Source: Sphingobium sp.
GTDB taxonomy: Bacteria > Pseudomonadota > Alphaproteobacteria > Sphingomonadales > Sphingomonadaceae
Length of the DNA stretch: 64,000 nucleotides
Direction of reading: 5' to 3'
Assembly: GCA_017744605.1 (NCBI GenBank)
Contig: JAGIAZ010000001.1
Span: 62,001-126,000 of the forward strand
Below the pieces are notes generated by a model, which saw only the letters and a list, made by a program, of their open reading frames with translations, made no database searches and had not been told where the DNA came from. A program made the position numbers and the translations under genes. Positions 18,134 through 27,262 of the stretch are shown in pieces (positions within the stretch are counted from its first letter, which is position 1; every line of letters begins with the position of its first letter).

Positions 18134-19039
18134 ATGACTCGCACGCTGACCCATCTCGAACGGCTGGAGGCCGAGAGCATCCACATCATGCGCGAGGTGG
18201 TGGCCGAGGCGGAAAAGCCGGTCATGCTCTATTCGGTGGGCAAGGACAGCGCAGTGATGCTGCATCTGGCGCGCAAGGCCTTCTATCCCGCGCCGCCGCC
18301 ATTTCCGCTGCTCCATGTCGATACGACCTGGAAGTTCAAGGCCATGTACGAGTTGCGCGACCGGATGGCCAAGGAGAGCGGCATGGAACTGCTCGTCTAC
18401 CAGAATCCGGAGGCGAAAGAGCGGGGGATCAACCCGTTCGATCATGGCCCGCTGCATACCGACATGTGGAAGACGGAAGGTCTGAAGCAGGCGCTCAACC
18501 TCTATGGTTTCGACGTCGCCTTCGGCGGCGCGCGGCGCGACGAGGAAAAGAGCCGCGCCAAGGAGCGCATCTTCTCCTTCCGTACCGCCAGCCATGGCTG
18601 GGATCCCAAGAACCAGCGCCCGGAACTGTGGAACCTCTACAATGCGAAGAAGGCCAAGGGCGAGAGCATCCGCGTCTTCCCGATCAGCAACTGGACCGAG
18701 CTCGACATCTGGCAGTATATCCAGCTGAACGACGTGCCCATCGTGCCGCTCTATTTCTCGGCGCCGCGCCCCACTGTGGAGCGCGACGGGCTGCTGCTGA
18801 TGGTCGACGACGAGCGCTTCCCCCTGAAGCCCGGCGAGACGCCCGAGATGCGCTCGATCCGCTTCCGCACGCTTGGCTGCTATCCGCTGACCGGTGCAGT
18901 CGAGAGCGAAGCCGCGACGCTTCCGCAAGTGATCCAGGAGATGCTGCTGACCACCACCAGCGAACGTCAGGGCCGCGCCATCGACAAGGATGCGGGCGGT
19001 GCCGGCATGGAGAAGAAGAAGCAGGAGGGGTATTTTTGA
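18134..19039 (+). CDS. cysD: sulfate adenylyltransferase subunit 2
   Basis: CysD is the small, ATP-hydrolase-type subunit of ATP sulfurylase and makes adenosine 5'-phosphosulfate from sulfate and ATP together with CysN. The PP-loop motif is [17 protein letters not shown] (about residue 35), with the family segments [28 protein letters not shown] and [11 protein letters not shown]. The end, KKKQEGYF, is the invariant CysD C terminus. The ATG at 18134 gives 301 residues, as in other CysD; in-frame codons upstream add non-homologous sequence. cysNC follows after 121 bp, most of it a palindromic repeat. Confidence 0.96.
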   Translation: MTRTLTHLERLEAESIHIMREVVAEAEKPVMLYSVGKDSAVMLHLARKAFYPAPPPFPLLHVDTTWKFKAMYELRDRMAKESGMELLVYQNPEAKERGINPFDHGPLHTDMWKTEGLKQALNLYGFDVAFGGARRDEEKSRAKERIFSFRTASHGWDPKNQRPELWNLYNAKKAKGESIRVFPISNWTELDIWQYIQLNDVPIVPLYFSAPRPTVERDGLLLMVDDERFPLKPGETPEMRSIRFRTLGCYPLTGAVESEAATLPQVIQEMLLTTTSERQGRAIDKDAGGAGMEKKKQEGYF

Positions 19040-19065
19040 TGATCTCTCCCTTGCCCAACCACGCG

Positions 19066-19149
19066 CCGTTCGTGCTGAGCTTGTCGCAGCACGTTCGTTT
19101 TGTTCTTAAAGAAGTAGGAAACGCCCTTCGACAGGCTCAGGGTGAACGG
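19066..19149. repeat. palindromic element inside the cys operon (family C)
   Basis: An 84-bp imperfect palindrome between cysD and cysNC. The left arm starts CCGTTCGTGCTGAGCTTGTC and the right arm ends GACAGGCTCAGGGTGAACGG, its near-complement. It ends 11 nt before the cysNC start and includes the only G-rich stretch that could serve as ribosome binding site. It resembles a dispersed repeat common in sphingomonad genomes. Confidence 0.75.
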
Positions 19150-19160
19150 GGTTTTGTGTG

Positions 19161-21104
19161 ATGTCGGAAGTGCAGGACCCCATCTACAAAACCGATGCTC
19201 TCATCGCCGAGGATATCGACGCTTATCTCGATACGCATCAGCACAAGTCGCTGCTGCGCTTCATCACCTGCGGCTCGGTCGATGATGGCAAATCCACACT
19301 GATCGGGCGGCTGCTCTACGACAGCAAGATGATCTTCGAGGACCAACTCGCCGCGCTGGAGGCCGACAGCAAGCGCGTCGGCACGCAGGGACAGGCGATC
19401 GACTTCGCTTTGCTGGTCGACGGTCTCGCCGCCGAGCGCGAACAGGGCATCACCATCGACGTCGCCTATCGCTTCTTCACCACCGAGAAGCGTAAGTTCA
19501 TCGTCGCCGATACGCCCGGCCATGAACAATATACCCGCAACATGGTGACGGGCGCGTCGACCGCGGATCTCGCCGTGATCCTGATCGACGCGCGCAAGGG
19601 CGTGCTGACCCAGACGCGGCGGCACAGCTATCTCGCGAACCTTGTCGGCATCCGGCACATCGTGCTCGCGGTGAACAAGATGGATCTGGTCAACTATGAC
19701 CGAGCCGTGTTTGACGGCATCGTCAAGGACTATGCCGCGTTCGCGGAAAGCATCGGCATCGAGCATTTCGTGCCGATCCCGATCTCTGGCTTCAAGGGCG
19801 ACAATATCACGGCGCTCTCGGAAAACACGCCTTGGTATAAGGGACCGGTGCTGATCGAGCATCTCGAGACGGTCGAAGTCGATACCAGCGCCGACCAGGC
19901 CAAGCCATTGCGCATGCCGGTTCAATGGGTGAACCGCCCGAACCTCGATTTTCGGGGTTTTGCTGGCCTCATCGCCTCGGGCTCAGTCAAGCCTGGCGAC
20001 CCCGTGCGCGTGCTGCCATCCGGTCGCGCGAGTAGCATTGCGCGCATCGTCACTCTGGACGGCGATCTCGACGAAGCGGTTGCGGGCCAGTCGGTCACGC
20101 TGACGCTGACGGATGAAATCGACTGCTCACGCGGCGATGTCATCGCCGCCGCCGACGCGCCGCCGCAGGTCGCCGACCAGTTCGAAGCGACCTTCGTCTG
20201 GATGTCCGACGAGGCGCTCAAGCCCGGCCGTGCCTATTGGCTCAAGCTCGCGACCCAGACAGTGTCCGCATCGATCCAGCAGCCGAAATATGAGATCAAT
20301 ATCAACACAATGGAGCAGCTGGCTGCGAAAACCTTGCAGCTGAACGGCATCGGCGTCGCGGAGCTGACGACCGACAAGCCGATCGTGTTCGAGCCCTATG
20401 CGGACAGCCATACAAGCCCGAACAAAACACTGGGCGGCTTTATTCTGATCGACAAGATTACTAACGCGACGGTAGCCGCCGGCATGCTGCATTTCTCGCT
20501 CCGACGCGCGCAAAACGTCCACTGGCAGGCTGTGGACATCGGTCGCGATGCACATGCCGCGCAAAAGGGACAGCGCCCCGCCGTGCTCTGGTTCACCGGC
20601 CTGTCCGGCTCGGGCAAATCGACGATCGCCAATATCGTCGAGAAGAAGCTGTTCGCGCTCGGCCGCCACAGTTTCCTTCTGGACGGCGACAATGTGCGTC
20701 ATGGGCTCAACAAGGACCTGGGTTTTACCGAGGCCGACCGCATCGAGAATATCCGCCGCGTCGGCGAAGTTTCCAAGCTCATGGCGGATGCCGGTCTCAT
20801 CGTCATCACCGCGTTCATCTCGCCTTTCCGGGCGGAGCGTGACATGGTGCGTTCGATGCTGCCGGACGGCGAATTTCTGGAAATCTTCATCGACACCCCG
20901 CTCGCTGATGCCGAAGCGCGGGACGTGAAGGGACTCTACCGCAAAGCCCGTGCCGGCGAGCTCAAGAACTTCACCGGCATCGACAGTCCATATGAGGCGC
21001 CGACTGATCCCGAGATCAGCATCGACACCACGCGGATGACGGCGGAGGAAGCCGCCGACATCATTGTCGAGCGCGTCGTCGGCATCTGGAGCCCGGACCT
21101 GTGA
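19161..21104 (+). CDS. cysNC: bifunctional sulfate adenylyltransferase subunit 1 / APS kinase
   Basis: A fusion of the GTPase subunit of ATP sulfurylase with APS kinase, so one protein takes part in making both APS and PAPS. The CysN part (about 1-450) has the G1 loop [18 protein letters not shown] near residue 40, [12 protein letters not shown] and NKMDLV, then EF-Tu-like beta-barrel domains. The APS kinase part (about 470-640) has the P-loop [12 protein letters not shown] near residue 482, [15 protein letters not shown], and the lid segment [17 protein letters not shown]. The ATG at 19161 is preferred over the adjacent GTG at 19158. cysQ overlaps the stop codon. The fusion form (also called NodQ in rhizobia) is usual in alphaproteobacteria. 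Confidence 0.96.
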   Translation: MSEVQDPIYKTDALIAEDIDAYLDTHQHKSLLRFITCGSVDDGKSTLIGRLLYDSKMIFEDQLAALEADSKRVGTQGQAIDFALLVDGLAAEREQGITIDVAYRFFTTEKRKFIVADTPGHEQYTRNMVTGASTADLAVILIDARKGVLTQTRRHSYLANLVGIRHIVLAVNKMDLVNYDRAVFDGIVKDYAAFAESIGIEHFVPIPISGFKGDNITALSENTPWYKGPVLIEHLETVEVDTSADQAKPLRMPVQWVNRPNLDFRGFAGLIASGSVKPGDPVRVLPSGRASSIARIVTLDGDLDEAVAGQSVTLTLTDEIDCSRGDVIAAADAPPQVADQFEATFVWMSDEALKPGRAYWLKLATQTVSASIQQPKYEININTMEQLAAKTLQLNGIGVAELTTDKPIVFEPYADSHTSPNKTLGGFILIDKITNATVAAGMLHFSLRRAQNVHWQAVDIGRDAHAAQKGQRPAVLWFTGLSGSGKSTIANIVEKKLFALGRHSFLLDGDNVRHGLNKDLGFTEADRIENIRRVGEVSKLMADAGLIVITAFISPFRAERDMVRSMLPDGEFLEIFIDTPLADAEARDVKGLYRKARAGELKNFTGIDSPYEAPTDPEISIDTTRMTAEEAADIIVERVVGIWSPDL

Positions 21105-21868
21105 CCGACGCAGAGCTGGCGGCGGCGCTGGCGCACGAAGCCGGCGAATTGCTGCTGGCAGTGCGCAGGTCCGGCCAGTTCGAAGGCAAGGCACTGGGCA
21201 AGGCAGGCGATGAAACCGCGAACCGCTATCTGGTGGACGCTATCCGCGCGCAGCGGCCCGACGATGGCCTGCTCTCGGAGGAAAGCCGGTGCGACGGGAC
21301 GCGTCTCGCCAAATCGCGAACGTGGATCGTCGATCCGGTCGACGGCACGCGGGAATATGGGGAAGGGCGCACCGATTGGGCTGTCCATGTCGCGCTCGCG
21401 GTTGATGGCGCACCCGTGATCGGCGCGGTGGCCCTGCCGGGACTTGGCGAGGTGCTCTGCACCGGCAAGCCCGTGGCTGTGCCGCCGGCGCCTGAAGTGC
21501 TGCGCCTTGCTGTCTCGAGGACTCGTCCCGCAGCCGAGGCGATCGCCGTAGCGGAAGCGCTCGGCGCCGAACTCGTGCCGATGGGCTCGGCCGGTGCCAA
21601 GGCCATGAGCATCATCCGAGGCGAGGCCGATATCTATCTTCATTCCGGCGGCCAATATGAATGGGATAGCTGTGCGCCGGTCGCGGTTGCCCTGGCGCAT
21701 GGCCTGCATTGCTCGCGAATCGATGGCAGTCCGCTGGTCTACAATCGCGCCGATACCTATATGCCTGATCTGCTGATCTGCCGGAAAGAGCATGCCGCAC
21801 GCGTGCTGGACCTCGTCGCGGACTTCAGGCGCCAAGTCGTTTCACCAATGCCTGTGCAGCCGCGCTGA
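21101..21868 (+). CDS. cysQ: 3'(2'),5'-bisphosphate nucleotidase
   Basis: Inositol monophosphatase-fold phosphatase that converts PAP to AMP and so removes the inhibitory by-product of PAPS use. The metal-binding signature is [15 protein letters not shown] (about residues 68-82), preceded by LLSEES, with the C-terminal segment [16 protein letters not shown]. The GTG start at 21101 overlaps the cysNC stop (GTGA), so it is translationally coupled and clearly part of the sulfate activation operon. Its 3' end overlaps the convergent phosphatase gene by 44 bp. The 255-residue length is normal. Confidence 0.92.
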   Translation: MTDAELAAALAHEAGELLLAVRRSGQFEGKALGKAGDETANRYLVDAIRAQRPDDGLLSEESRCDGTRLAKSRTWIVDPVDGTREYGEGRTDWAVHVALAVDGAPVIGAVALPGLGEVLCTGKPVAVPPAPEVLRLAVSRTRPAAEAIAVAEALGAELVPMGSAGAKAMSIIRGEADIYLHSGGQYEWDSCAPVAVALAHGLHCSRIDGSPLVYNRADTYMPDLLICRKEHAARVLDLVADFRRQVVSPMPVQPR

Positions 21869-22298
21869 CATCGGCCCAGGTCTGCTCGAAGCCTTCATCG
21901 CCGCCATAATAGGGATCGCCGACGGACTGACCTTGGCGGCCATCGACCAGATCGAGCAGTAATGCGAGCTCCGCTTGGCCTTGCGATGGCGCGATGGCGC
22001 GCAAATCGGCAAGATTGTGATGATCCAGCGCGAAGATATGCGTGAAATGACGGAAGTCGCCCGGTTCGACCTGTCGAGCGGCATAGTGGGAGATGTCCAC
22101 ACCATATCGCTGCGCGGTCGCCTGGGCGCGCGGGTCAGGCGGATTGCCGACATGCCAGTCGCCGGTGCCGGCCGATTCGACCTCGACGTCCAGTCCGGCC
22201 TCTTGCGCAGCGAGGCGAAAGACGCCTTCGGCCATGGGCGATCGGCAGATATTGCCGAGGCAAACGAACAGGACGGCGGGTCGGGTCGGGATGCTCAT
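21825..22298 (-). CDS. low-molecular-weight protein-tyrosine phosphatase
   Basis: A 157-residue cytosolic LMW-PTP. The phosphate-binding loop FVCLGNICRSPMAEG gives the nucleophile Cys13 and Arg19, and the general-acid aspartate is in SVGDPYYGG near residue 128. Such enzymes dephosphorylate tyrosine kinases of exopolysaccharide export or low-molecular substrates; no kinase or polysaccharide cluster is nearby, so the target is open. The gene overlaps cysQ tail to tail by 44 bp. A strong minus-strand hairpin with a T-run lies 46 nt before its start, so it may be controlled by attenuation or insulated from upstream transcription. Confidence 0.94.
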   Translation of the reverse strand: MSIPTRPAVLFVCLGNICRSPMAEGVFRLAAQEAGLDVEVESAGTGDWHVGNPPDPRAQATAQRYGVDISHYAARQVEPGDFRHFTHIFALDHHNLADLRAIAPSQGQAELALLLDLVDGRQGQSVGDPYYGGDEGFEQTWADVSAAAQALVKRLGA

Positions 22299-22343
22299 TA
22301 TATCGGCATAGCATGATCGGTCATCGCGTGCGGCGAGCCGACA

Positions 22344-22365
22344 GAAAAAGTTCGCCGAGGCGAAC
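22344..22365 (-). terminator. intrinsic terminator (minus strand) upstream of the tyrosine phosphatase
   Basis: On the minus strand GTTCGCC (22365-22359), a 2-nt centre and GGCGAAC (22356-22350) form a perfect stem followed directly by TTTTTC (22349-22344). No annotated minus-strand gene ends here, so it would stop an unknown short RNA or attenuate the phosphatase mRNA. On the plus strand the hairpin is followed by a less T-rich stretch. Confidence 0.6.
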
Positions 22366-22549
22366 GATCCCTTTCTTGTTCATTCTCAATTGAAATGGCA
22401 GAGATAGTGCGTCGACGGCATCGAACTCGGTCCGATGCCCAGACACGCGGCTTTTGATGTGAATCAGCTTGCTCCGCGTCACCAACGGCTAAAGCGCACG
22501 AACTCCTACGCGACCACGCCGGATTCGTGCTCCTTCGAGGAGAAACGAC

Positions 22550-22714
22550 ATGGCACTCAAGACGATTTCCCGATCGCACCGACAGGCTCGCAAGGCGAAG
22601 GATCATGTTCCGCCGCTGCCGCATTCGTCATGGCGCCTTTCCCCGGTCGGCGCCGACATTCCGGCTGTTCCGATCGCCAGCGCATCCGAGTTCTGGGGCA
22701 GGCTCGGACTATGA
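22550..22714 (+). CDS. small basic protein of 54 residues, unknown
   Basis: A short ORF with a very good ribosome binding site: GAGGAG at 22537-22542, 7 nt before the ATG. The product starts MALKTISRSHRQARKAKDH and ends EFWGRLGL; it is basic in its first third and Pro/Ser-rich after, with no membrane segment. Its stop overlaps (ATGA at 22711) a 22-codon ORF, 22711-22779, whose stop in turn overlaps the amidotransferase start (ATGA at 22776). This chain suggests translational coupling. I do not recognise the protein; expression is unproven. The rest of 22299-22549 holds only the terminator at 22344. Confidence 0.45.
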   Translation: MALKTISRSHRQARKAKDHVPPLPHSSWRLSPVGADIPAVPIASASEFWGRLGL

Positions 22715-22775
22715 GCATGATGGCCCGGACGGCCGATAAACGCTCCGTTCACCATGTTGCGCCAAGATCGGTCAT

Positions 22776-23474
22776 ATGAAGCGGGCGCTCATCATCCGCC
22801 ACGTGCCCTATGAGGGCGTGGCCGGCTACCGCCAGCCAGTCGAGGCGGCGGGCTATGAGATCGACCGAATCGATGTCAGCGATCCGGCCTTTTCGCAGCG
22901 CGACCTGGTCGAACCCGATCTGCTCATCATGATGGGCGGCCCGATGGGGGTCTATGAACAGGAGGCTTATCCCTGGATCCGCTGCCAGCTGAAGCGCCTG
23001 GCGCGGCGGCTCGAGGCCGATCGTCCGACCCTGGGCGTCTGTTTCGGGGCACAGATGATCGCCGCAGCGATGGGCGGAGAGGTCTATGCCGGTCCGGCCA
23101 AGGAGATCGGCTTCCACGCCATCGCCGTGAGAGGCGACGTTTCCGGCAATCCGCTCAGTGCCATCGCTGATGTGCCGGTCCTGCATTGGCACGGCGACAC
23201 CTTCACGCTGCCCGATAATGTCGAGTTGCTGGGATCGAGCTTGCTTTATGCACACCAGGCGTTCCGGCGCGGTCGCAACATCCTGGCTCTGCAATTTCAT
23301 GCGGAGATGGGCGAGGATGAGCGCATCCACGACTGGATCGCGCAATCGCCCGACTCCCTGCAAGCGGCAGGCCAATGCCCGCAACGGCTGCGCACGGATC
23401 ATACGACGCTCGGTCCGCGGGCGGTGGCGGCGGGACGCCGCATGATTGGCGGATGGCTTGAGACGCTGCACTAG
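22776..23474 (+). CDS. class I glutamine amidotransferase-like protein
   Basis: A 232-residue GATase1 domain protein. The nucleophile is Cys89 in LGVCFGAQ, with His175 and Glu177 in LQFHAEM completing the triad, and the oxyanion segment MMGGPMGVYE lies near residue 53. Such stand-alone domains transfer ammonia from glutamine to an unknown acceptor or hydrolyse gamma-glutamyl compounds; similarity to GMP synthase-like GATases is only at domain level. No Shine-Dalgarno sequence precedes the ATG, which overlaps the stop of a 22-codon ORF, so coupled translation is likely. A small membrane protein follows 18 bp later. Confidence 0.88.
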   Translation: MKRALIIRHVPYEGVAGYRQPVEAAGYEIDRIDVSDPAFSQRDLVEPDLLIMMGGPMGVYEQEAYPWIRCQLKRLARRLEADRPTLGVCFGAQMIAAAMGGEVYAGPAKEIGFHAIAVRGDVSGNPLSAIADVPVLHWHGDTFTLPDNVELLGSSLLYAHQAFRRGRNILALQFHAEMGEDERIHDWIAQSPDSLQAAGQCPQRLRTDHTTLGPRAVAAGRRMIGGWLETLH

Positions 23475-23492
23475 GCGTGCAACCCTGCGGTC

Positions 23493-23822
23493 GTGATGGC
23501 CGTTGCCCAGGACATGCTGGTTCATTTCCCGATCGCCCTGCTCGTGATGATCGCGAGCTGGTTGCTCGGTCGCTCGCTCGGCGTGGCGAATAGGCCGGCC
23601 ATCGGGACCGGATGGTTCGCGGGCGCTTGCGTGTGCATCATGCGGGAGGTGACCCAGCATGAATATCGCTGGATCGAAGCGGTGGGGCAGGGCAGGCGCG
23701 CCAACATGCCCGCGCTGGAAGGCCTCAAATTCTGGGACTGGAACATGCACTCGCAGCTTGAGACGCTGGCCGCGCTTGGCCTGTCCGCCCTGGTCGCGCT
23801 GGCCATCGCGAAATGGGGCTGA
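23493..23822 (+). CDS. small membrane protein, function unknown
   Basis: A 108-109-residue protein (GTG at 23493 or ATG at 23496) with a membrane segment at about 8-28 (MLVHFPIALLVMIASWLLG), a second amphipathic or membrane segment, a polar loop containing MREVTQHEYRWIE, and a C-terminal hydrophobic segment (LAALGLSALVALAIA). I know no named family; it looks like a conserved hypothetical protein. It follows the amidotransferase by 18 bp in the same direction and may be co-transcribed. The charged His/Glu-rich middle between membrane segments could bind a metal, but that is speculation. Confidence 0.7.
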   Translation: MMAVAQDMLVHFPIALLVMIASWLLGRSLGVANRPAIGTGWFAGACVCIMREVTQHEYRWIEAVGQGRRANMPALEGLKFWDWNMHSQLETLAALGLSALVALAIAKWG

Positions 23823-23860
23823 CCGATCAAACAACGCGTTATTTCCCTCTGTTGGACCAC

Positions 23861-23889
23861 TTGACCGAGCCGGAACGCCCCCCTAAAGG
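23861..23889 (+). promoter_or_regulatory. putative promoter of tRNA-Glu
   Basis: TTGACC (23861-23866), a 17-bp spacer and TAAAGG (23884-23889) followed by GGCGCC, 43 bp before the tRNA. This is one of the best matches to a sigma-70-type promoter in the window. Confidence 0.6.
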
Positions 23890-23932
23890 GGCGCCTCATC
23901 TTTGCGGCGGCCAACCCGGCCGCTGTCCGGAT

Positions 23933-24008
23933 GGCCCCTTCGTCTAGCGGTCTAGGACGCGGCCCTTTCACGGCTGAAACACGGGTTCGATTCCCGTAGG
24001 GGTCACCA
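23933..24008 (+). tRNA. tRNA-Glu (UUC)
   Basis: Acceptor GGCCCCT pairs with AGGGGTC (one G-T pair), discriminator A, and CCA encoded at 24006-24008. The anticodon loop is CTTTCAC with anticodon TTC at 23967-23969, and the T arm is ACGGG-TTCGATT-CCCGT. The size is 76 nt including CCA. Confidence 0.97.
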
Positions 24009-24090
24009 TTTACAGCCATGCGTGAACCCCTGATTCCCGTGGTCGGACCGGCAACGGCCGGCCCCGCAGGGGCACCGCCTCCCAGTCAAA

Positions 24091-25842
24091 TTACACCGGC
24101 GCCATGTCCTCGATATGGAGTTCGGCTGCGGGGCGGCTGCCCCAGTCGTCGATCCTGGCGCGGCCTGCGAGCCACCAGCGGCGCGAGCGGTCGCCATGGA
24201 GCAGCATCTGGCCGAGTTCGCTTTGCGCGTGACGGAAGGCGACGGCCTTTAACGAGCGGCCATCCTCGCCGCTGACGATGGCGCGGACATGATCGGTGCC
24301 GACAATGTCCGCCTTGACGATCCGTACCGGCCCGAGCGCCACGCGCGGGGCGGGCCAGCCATTGCCGAAGGGGCCGGCGCCCTCCATCTGCGTCACAAGC
24401 TCGGGCGTCAGGCCGCCCGGCGCGAGCATGAGATCGATGAGCAGGGCTTGGCGGGCTGCGGCGCGAGCTATGTCGGCTGCGAGACGCGCCTCGAGAAATT
24501 CCGCGAGGCGCGGCACCTCGGCCTCGGCAATGGTCAGGCCGGCCGCCATGGCATGGCCGCCACCGGCGATGAGCAGACCCTCGTCCTTGGCCGCCAGAAT
24601 CGCGGCGCCGAGGTCGACGCCGCCGATGGAGCGGCCGGAGCCCTTGCCGATCCCATGCTCGTCGAGCGCGATGACGATGGCGGGCCGTCCGCTCTTCTCC
24701 TTGAGCCGCCCCGCGACGATCCCGATCACGCCGGGATGCCAGCCCCTGCCGGCAACGAGGCCGACAGCGCGCGCGCCAAGCGCGTCGAGCATGGCCTGGG
24801 CCTGCTCCTGCACATTGGCTTCGATCGCGCGGCGCTCGGCATTCAGGCGGTCGAGTTCAGCGGCAAGGAGCGCCGCTTCGTCGGGGTCCTGCGTGGTCAG
24901 GAGACGCACGCCGAGGTCCGACTTGCCGACGCGCCCGCCGGCATTGATGCGCGGGCCCAGCGCGAAGCCGAGGTCCGAACATTGCGGAGCGCGCTCGAGC
25001 CGGCTCGCGGCGAGCAGGGCGGTGATGCCAATATTGCCGCGACGGGCCATCGCCTTGAGGCCCTGCGCCACGAAGGCACGATTGAGGCCGCGGATCAGCG
25101 CGACGTCGGCGACGGTGCCGAGGGCCACGAGATCGAGCAGGTCCATAAGGCGCGGCTCGGGGCGATCCCGAAACCATCCGCGCGCGCGTAGGGTCCGCAG
25201 CAAGGCCGCCCCCAGCAGGAAAGCGACGCCGACAGCCGCGAGATGCCCGTGCGATGCCGCTTCGTCATCCTCGTCGAGACGGTTCGGATTGACCAGCGCA
25301 TGGGCGGGGGGAAGGGCGGTCGCGCATTTGTGGTGATCGACCACGATCACGTCGAGCCCGGCCTCGCGTGCCGCCTCGAGCGCTTCGAAAGCCTGGGCGC
25401 CGCAATCGACGGTGACGACGAGGCTGGACCCCGCTTCGGCCAGCGCCACCAGCGCTTCGCCCGAAGGACCATAGCCCTCCATCAGCCGGTCGGGAATATA
25501 GACGCCGGCCTCGAGCCCGAGATCGGCGAGCAGGCGCAGCAGCAGCGCCGCGCTGGTCGCGCCGTCCACATCATAGTCGCCGAAGATCGTCACCGATTCG
25601 CGGTCGATGACGGCAGCCGCGAGGCGTTCGGCGGCTCGTTCCATGTCGCGGAAGATCGACGGGTCCGGCATGAAGGCGCGGATCGTGGGATCGCGTTCGC
25701 GAACGAGATGTTCGGCGAGGCAGCCGCGGGCGCGGAGCAGGTCGTCGATCAGATCGCCGCCCGCGCCGGCCGGCTCCGGGCCGCGCCAGCGCCAGGGACG
25801 GCCGGTCAGCGACTGCTCGATATCGAGGGCGAAGATGCTCAT
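24091..25842 (-). CDS. recJ: single-stranded-DNA-specific exonuclease RecJ
   Basis: RecJ degrades single-stranded DNA 5' to 3' in recombinational and mismatch repair. The DHH-family motifs are visible: FGDYDVDGATSAALL (about residue 86), VDCGAQ, the DHHK motif in VIVVDHHKC, and the later DHHA1-type domain ending in GGGHAMAAG. The ATG at 25842 begins MSIFALDIEQS and gives 583 residues; an in-frame TTG at 25884 would add a 14-residue extension with no family support. It points away from the ABC exporter pair. In related alphaproteobacteria recJ commonly lies next to glpX and hom; here the exporter lies between. Confidence 0.95.
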   Translation of the reverse strand: MSIFALDIEQSLTGRPWRWRGPEPAGAGGDLIDDLLRARGCLAEHLVRERDPTIRAFMPDPSIFRDMERAAERLAAAVIDRESVTIFGDYDVDGATSAALLLRLLADLGLEAGVYIPDRLMEGYGPSGEALVALAEAGSSLVVTVDCGAQAFEALEAAREAGLDVIVVDHHKCATALPPAHALVNPNRLDEDDEAASHGHLAAVGVAFLLGAALLRTLRARGWFRDRPEPRLMDLLDLVALGTVADVALIRGLNRAFVAQGLKAMARRGNIGITALLAASRLERAPQCSDLGFALGPRINAGGRVGKSDLGVRLLTTQDPDEAALLAAELDRLNAERRAIEANVQEQAQAMLDALGARAVGLVAGRGWHPGVIGIVAGRLKEKSGRPAIVIALDEHGIGKGSGRSIGGVDLGAAILAAKDEGLLIAGGGHAMAAGLTIAEAEVPRLAEFLEARLAADIARAAARQALLIDLMLAPGGLTPELVTQMEGAGPFGNGWPAPRVALGPVRIVKADIVGTDHVRAIVSGEDGRSLKAVAFRHAQSELGQMLLHGDRSRRWWLAGRARIDDWGSRPAAELHIEDMAPV

Positions 25843-26047
25843 GCCGCGCCGCTCGCGCCGAAATGCGGGGCAATCGCCGCCCAAAGGTTCTGAAAGTTCC
25901 GGGTCCAGGAGGGAAAAATCCCGCCGGTCGGAACCACGTAGCGATCATGGTGTGCGCGTGACGAAGGTGAGCATGATGTCATGGCCGGCACGCTAGCACG
26001 GCTGCGTGGACATAGGACAGCGCAAGTCGCGGGCGTTTCCTCCAATG

Positions 26048-26114
26048 TCGTCACGCTGGAGAAGTCGCGCGCTCGACGCTTCGCGTCGAGACTGGGCCCC
26101 GGCCTGCGCCGGGG
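26048..26114. repeat. tandem hairpins in the recJ/ABC intergenic region (family E)
   Basis: Two perfect hairpins lie side by side: CTCGACGC/GCGTCGAG (26072-26090) and CCCCGGC/GCCGGGG (26097-26114). They are preceded by GTCGTCACGC, and a near-complement CCCGGGTGACGA occurs around 26210, so the full element may extend to about 26216. The remainder of the 25843-26320 gap holds no gene I can support. Confidence 0.6.
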
Positions 26115-26320
26115 AACGGCCTATCCTTGTCTCAAGACTATAATCACCGACTTCATTCGGGATCCCGCTATCTTCTGGGGGTCGGGCCATAGAAGAAGCG
26201 GAAGCCCGGGTGACGAAAGGAAGGTGAAGAAGACGCATATTCGGCGCCTGCCATAGTTTCATCCGCTTTTGAGCCGCGAGGGGATTGCAATCCCGGGGCG
26301 CCGTCGGATAGCTCGCTGTC

Positions 26321-27262
26321 ATGGCTGCCATCTTGTCCGTCCGGGGTGTGTCCAAGCGCTATGCGAGTGGGCATCAGGCTCTGGGAACCATCGATCTCGA
26401 CGTCGAGGAAGGCGAGATCTTCGCGCTGCTGGGGCCGAACGGCGCCGGCAAGACGACGCTGATCTCGATCATCTGCGGCCTCGTCAACGCAACCGGCGGC
26501 TCCGTCATGGTGGCGGGGCACGACATCGTGCGCGATTATCGCAAGACACGGGCGACGATCGGCCTGGTGCCGCAGGAGCTGACCACCGACATGTTCGAGC
26601 GCGTAATCGACACGGTGCGCTTCAGCCGCGGCCTGTTCGGCATGGCGCGCGACGACGCGGTGGTCGAGACGGTGCTGCGCGATCTCTCGCTCTGGGAGAA
26701 GCGCAACAACAAGATTGCTGAGCTTTCCGGCGGCATGAAACGGCGCGTGATGATCGCCAAGGCGCTGGCGCACGAGCCGCGCCTGCTGTTCCTCGACGAG
26801 CCGACCGCCGGCGTCGACGTCGAGCTGCGCCGCGACATGTGGAACCTCGTCCGCCAGCTGCGGGCGAATGGCGCCACCATCATCCTCACCACCCATTATA
26901 TCGAGGAAGCCGAGGAAATGGCCGACCGGGTGGGCGTCATCAACAAGGGCGAACTGATCCTCGTCGAGGAGACGGCCGCGCTCATGAAGAAGATGGGCAG
27001 CAAATCGCTGCGCATCGCGCTCGCCGAGCCGATGGCGGACATTCCCGATGGGCTCTCGACCTGGCCTCTGACCTTGCTCGCCGAGGGGCATGAGCTCGAA
27101 TATGTGTTCGACAGCCATGCCGACGACAGCGGGATTTCGGCTCTGCTGGGGCGCCTTTCCGAGCTGGGCATCGGCTATAAGGACCTCAATACGCAGGAAA
27201 GCTCGCTGGAGGACATCTTCGTGAGCCTGGTCCACGAACCGAAAGCGGGAGCGGCGGCATGA
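26321..27262 (+). CDS. ABC-2 type transporter ATP-binding protein
   Basis: A 313-residue nucleotide-binding subunit of an ABC exporter. Walker A is [13 protein letters not shown] (about residues 38-50), the signature is [16 protein letters not shown], and Walker B is [17 protein letters not shown], with the switch histidine in [18 protein letters not shown]-terminal regulatory tail of about 75 residues follows, as in YadG and drug or polysaccharide exporters. The stop codon overlaps the permease start (ATGA). The closest functional model is the E. coli YadG/YadH pair; the substrate is unknown. It lies on the opposite strand between recJ and glpX. Confidence 0.93.
   Translation: MAAILSVRGVSKRYASGHQALGTIDLDVEEGEIFALLGPNGAGKTTLISIICGLVNATGGSVMVAGHDIVRDYRKTRATIGLVPQELTTDMFERVIDTVRFSRGLFGMARDDAVVETVLRDLSLWEKRNNKIAELSGGMKRRVMIAKALAHEPRLLFLDEPTAGVDVELRRDMWNLVRQLRANGATIILTTHYIEEAEEMADRVGVINKGELILVEETAALMKKMGSKSLRIALAEPMADIPDGLSTWPLTLLAEGHELEYVFDSHADDSGISALLGRLSELGIGYKDLNTQESSLEDIFVSLVHEPKAGAAA

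Noticed and set aside
22435..22710. 114-codon plus-strand frame ending at the amidotransferase start
   Set aside because: No ribosome site and cysteine/arginine-rich composition; the overlapping 54-codon frame has far better start signals. Only its last 22 codons are kept as a possible coupling ORF.
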